6,170 bases of DNA from Paenibacillus sp. UBA6285 (GTDB lineage Bacteria; Bacillota; Bacilli; Paenibacillales; Paenibacillaceae): contig DJUJ01000009.1 of NCBI GenBank assembly GCA_002438345.1, forward strand, positions 6,151 to 12,320, in the 5' to 3' direction. Numbering within the stretch: position 1 is the first letter of the stretch; the number at the start of each line of letters is the position of its first letter. The notes beneath the pieces were generated by a model, which made no database searches, was not told the DNA's origin, and worked only from the letters and a program-made list of their open reading frames with translations. Position numbers and translations under genes: made by a program. Shown one piece after another: positions 5,252 to 6,170 of this stretch.

Positions 5252-5344
5252 GAGCAGAGCAATCCGCATTGTCCTGAGTTTAGGGCTATGGTCATGGGTG
5301 CTACTCTTTTTTTCGAGCCGGTGTCTACAGATACCGGCTTTTTT
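5237..5344 (+). promoter_or_regulatory. Riboswitch expression platform (antiterminator and terminator), OFF switch
   Basis: The terminator stem is GCCGGUGUC (5317-5325) with GAUACCGGC (5330-5338), a 4-base loop and six Us (5339-5344). The alternative pairing uses the P1 3' strand: GGCU (5237-5240) with AGCC (5316-5319), CGA (5242-5244) with UCG (5313-5315), and AAGAAGAG (5247-5254) with CUCUUUUU (5304-5311) allowing one G-U. Without ligand this antiterminator blocks the terminator. Guanine binding holds the P1 strand, frees the terminator and stops transcription before the permease. Confidence 0.8.
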
Positions 5345-5383
5345 GTTGCTGTCAGACACAACATACCTTAGGGGGAGAACAAT

Positions 5384-6170
5384 TTGAATCGGTTTTTCAA
5401 GTTGAAAGAGAACGGCACTACAGTACGTACAGAGATCATGGCGGGCTTGACCACGTTCATGGCAATGGCTTACATTCTGTCGGTTAATCCGAGTACTTTA
5501 ACAGCATTTGGCCGTATTGATATGGGCTGGTACTCTGTATTTCTAGCGACCGCGCTGGCTGCAGGTATTTTCACCATCGCAATGGGCGTGTTCATAAACT
5601 TTCCAGTGGCATTGGCACCTGGTATGGGACTTAATGCATATTTTGCTTCCGTAATTCTATCTTCCGCCACATCAGAGCATCCATTCACTTGGCAAATGGG
5701 TCTGACAGCTGTATTTATTTCCGGTCTGATCTTTATCTTGCTAACTGTAACTCGAGTACGGCAGATCTTATTAACTGCAATCCCTGACAGCTTGAAGCAT
5801 GCGATTACAGTAGGTATCGGGATGTTCATTACAATCCTTGGTCTTAAGAACAGCGGACTTATGACGATTGGTGTTGAAGCTGGTAAAGACATTCCCGCTA
5901 ACACATTCACGGACGTCCTTTCCTTTGAAACTATCATTCACATGGGTAGCTTAGAGAATTCCAATGTACAACTGGTAATTATCGGACTTCTTCTAATCTC
6001 CATCCTGATGGTACTGAACGTTAAAGGTGCAATTTTGTTCGGTATTTTGGGAACAACTGTCGCTGGTATGTTGATGGGCGTAGTTGATTTCAGCGCACTG
6101 TCCAGTCCGGCAACGCCTTGGGTTCCTGACTTCACACAATTGAACTTCTTCCAATTTGACTGGGATGGTA
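5384..6170 (+). CDS. pbuG: Guanine/hypoxanthine permease, NCS2 family (PbuG-like), 3'-truncated by window
   Basis: This is a proton-coupled uptake permease of the AzgA-type branch of NCS2. The frame begins with TTG at 5384, 6 bases after GGGGGAG (5371-5377), and gives MNRFFKLKENGTTVRTEIMAG, the standard beginning of this family. It stays open for 262 codons to the window edge; known members have about 430-440 residues, so about 60 percent is present. Visible marks are the first helix GLTTFMAMAYILSVNP (21-36) and the substrate-region motif APGMGLNAYF (78-87). Further helices lie near 45-70, 105-125, 140-152 and 195-230. The guanine-class riboswitch and its terminator lie directly upstream, so expression is shut when guanine or hypoxanthine is plentiful. 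The TTG start hid it from an ATG-only search. The close relative PbuO cannot be excluded. Confidence 0.9.
   Translation, partial: MNRFFKLKENGTTVRTEIMAGLTTFMAMAYILSVNPSTLTAFGRIDMGWYSVFLATALAAGIFTIAMGVFINFPVALAPGMGLNAYFASVILSSATSEHPFTWQMGLTAVFISGLIFILLTVTRVRQILLTAIPDSLKHAITVGIGMFITILGLKNSGLMTIGVEAGKDIPANTFTDVLSFETIIHMGSLENSNVQLVIIGLLLISILMVLNVKGAILFGILGTTVAGMLMGVVDFSALSSPATPWVPDFTQLNFFQFDWDG

Noticed and set aside
5199..5387. A 62-codon frame overlapping the riboswitch.
   Set aside because: It is made of aptamer, terminator and leader bases, and has no ribosome site or protein family resemblance.

Overview
The window reads as a Gram-positive, low-to-mid GC Bacillales genome, most likely Paenibacillus or a close relative. 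This rests on strong AGGAG-type ribosome sites, frequent TTG starts, sigma-A type promoters, a purine riboswitch in front of an NCS2 permease, an Rgg-type regulator and a GH3/beta-phosphoglucomutase operon. The genus is inferred from style, not proven.

Left part (1-1974): the 3' portion of a glycoside hydrolase family 3 gene, cut by the window start, overlaps by ATGA with pgmB (beta-phosphoglucomutase). Both are mid-GC (one 60-base line of pgmB, 1381-1440, counts 32 G/C), and a strong intrinsic terminator closes the operon. Together they look like a route from beta-glucosides to glucose 6-phosphate.

Middle part (about 2070-4463): an AT-rich block (the line 2281-2340 has only 16 G/C of 60) with a different character. 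It carries a leftward Rgg/MutR-like peptide-sensing regulator. Two rightward genes follow, each with its own good promoter: a 78-residue two-helix membrane protein and a CPBP-family (CAAX protease/bacteriocin-processing type) membrane protein. The block is bracketed by imperfect 20-base direct repeats (18 of 20 identical; 2070-2089 and 4444-4463), and the right copy lies inside the 3' end of the CPBP gene. It looks like an acquired accessory module for peptide signalling, processing or immunity. This is the most interesting part of the window.

Right part (4494-6170): a decayed membrane-protein gene (frameshift near 4718, a later frame switch and apparent loss of one helix). After it come a hairpin with a T-run, a strong promoter, a guanine-class (C74-type) purine riboswitch with a readable terminator/antiterminator switch, and the first 262 codons of a PbuG-like guanine/hypoxanthine permease that runs off the window. 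The permease has a TTG start.

The other gaps between genes are under 300 bases. I see no tRNA, rRNA, CRISPR array or transposase in the window.
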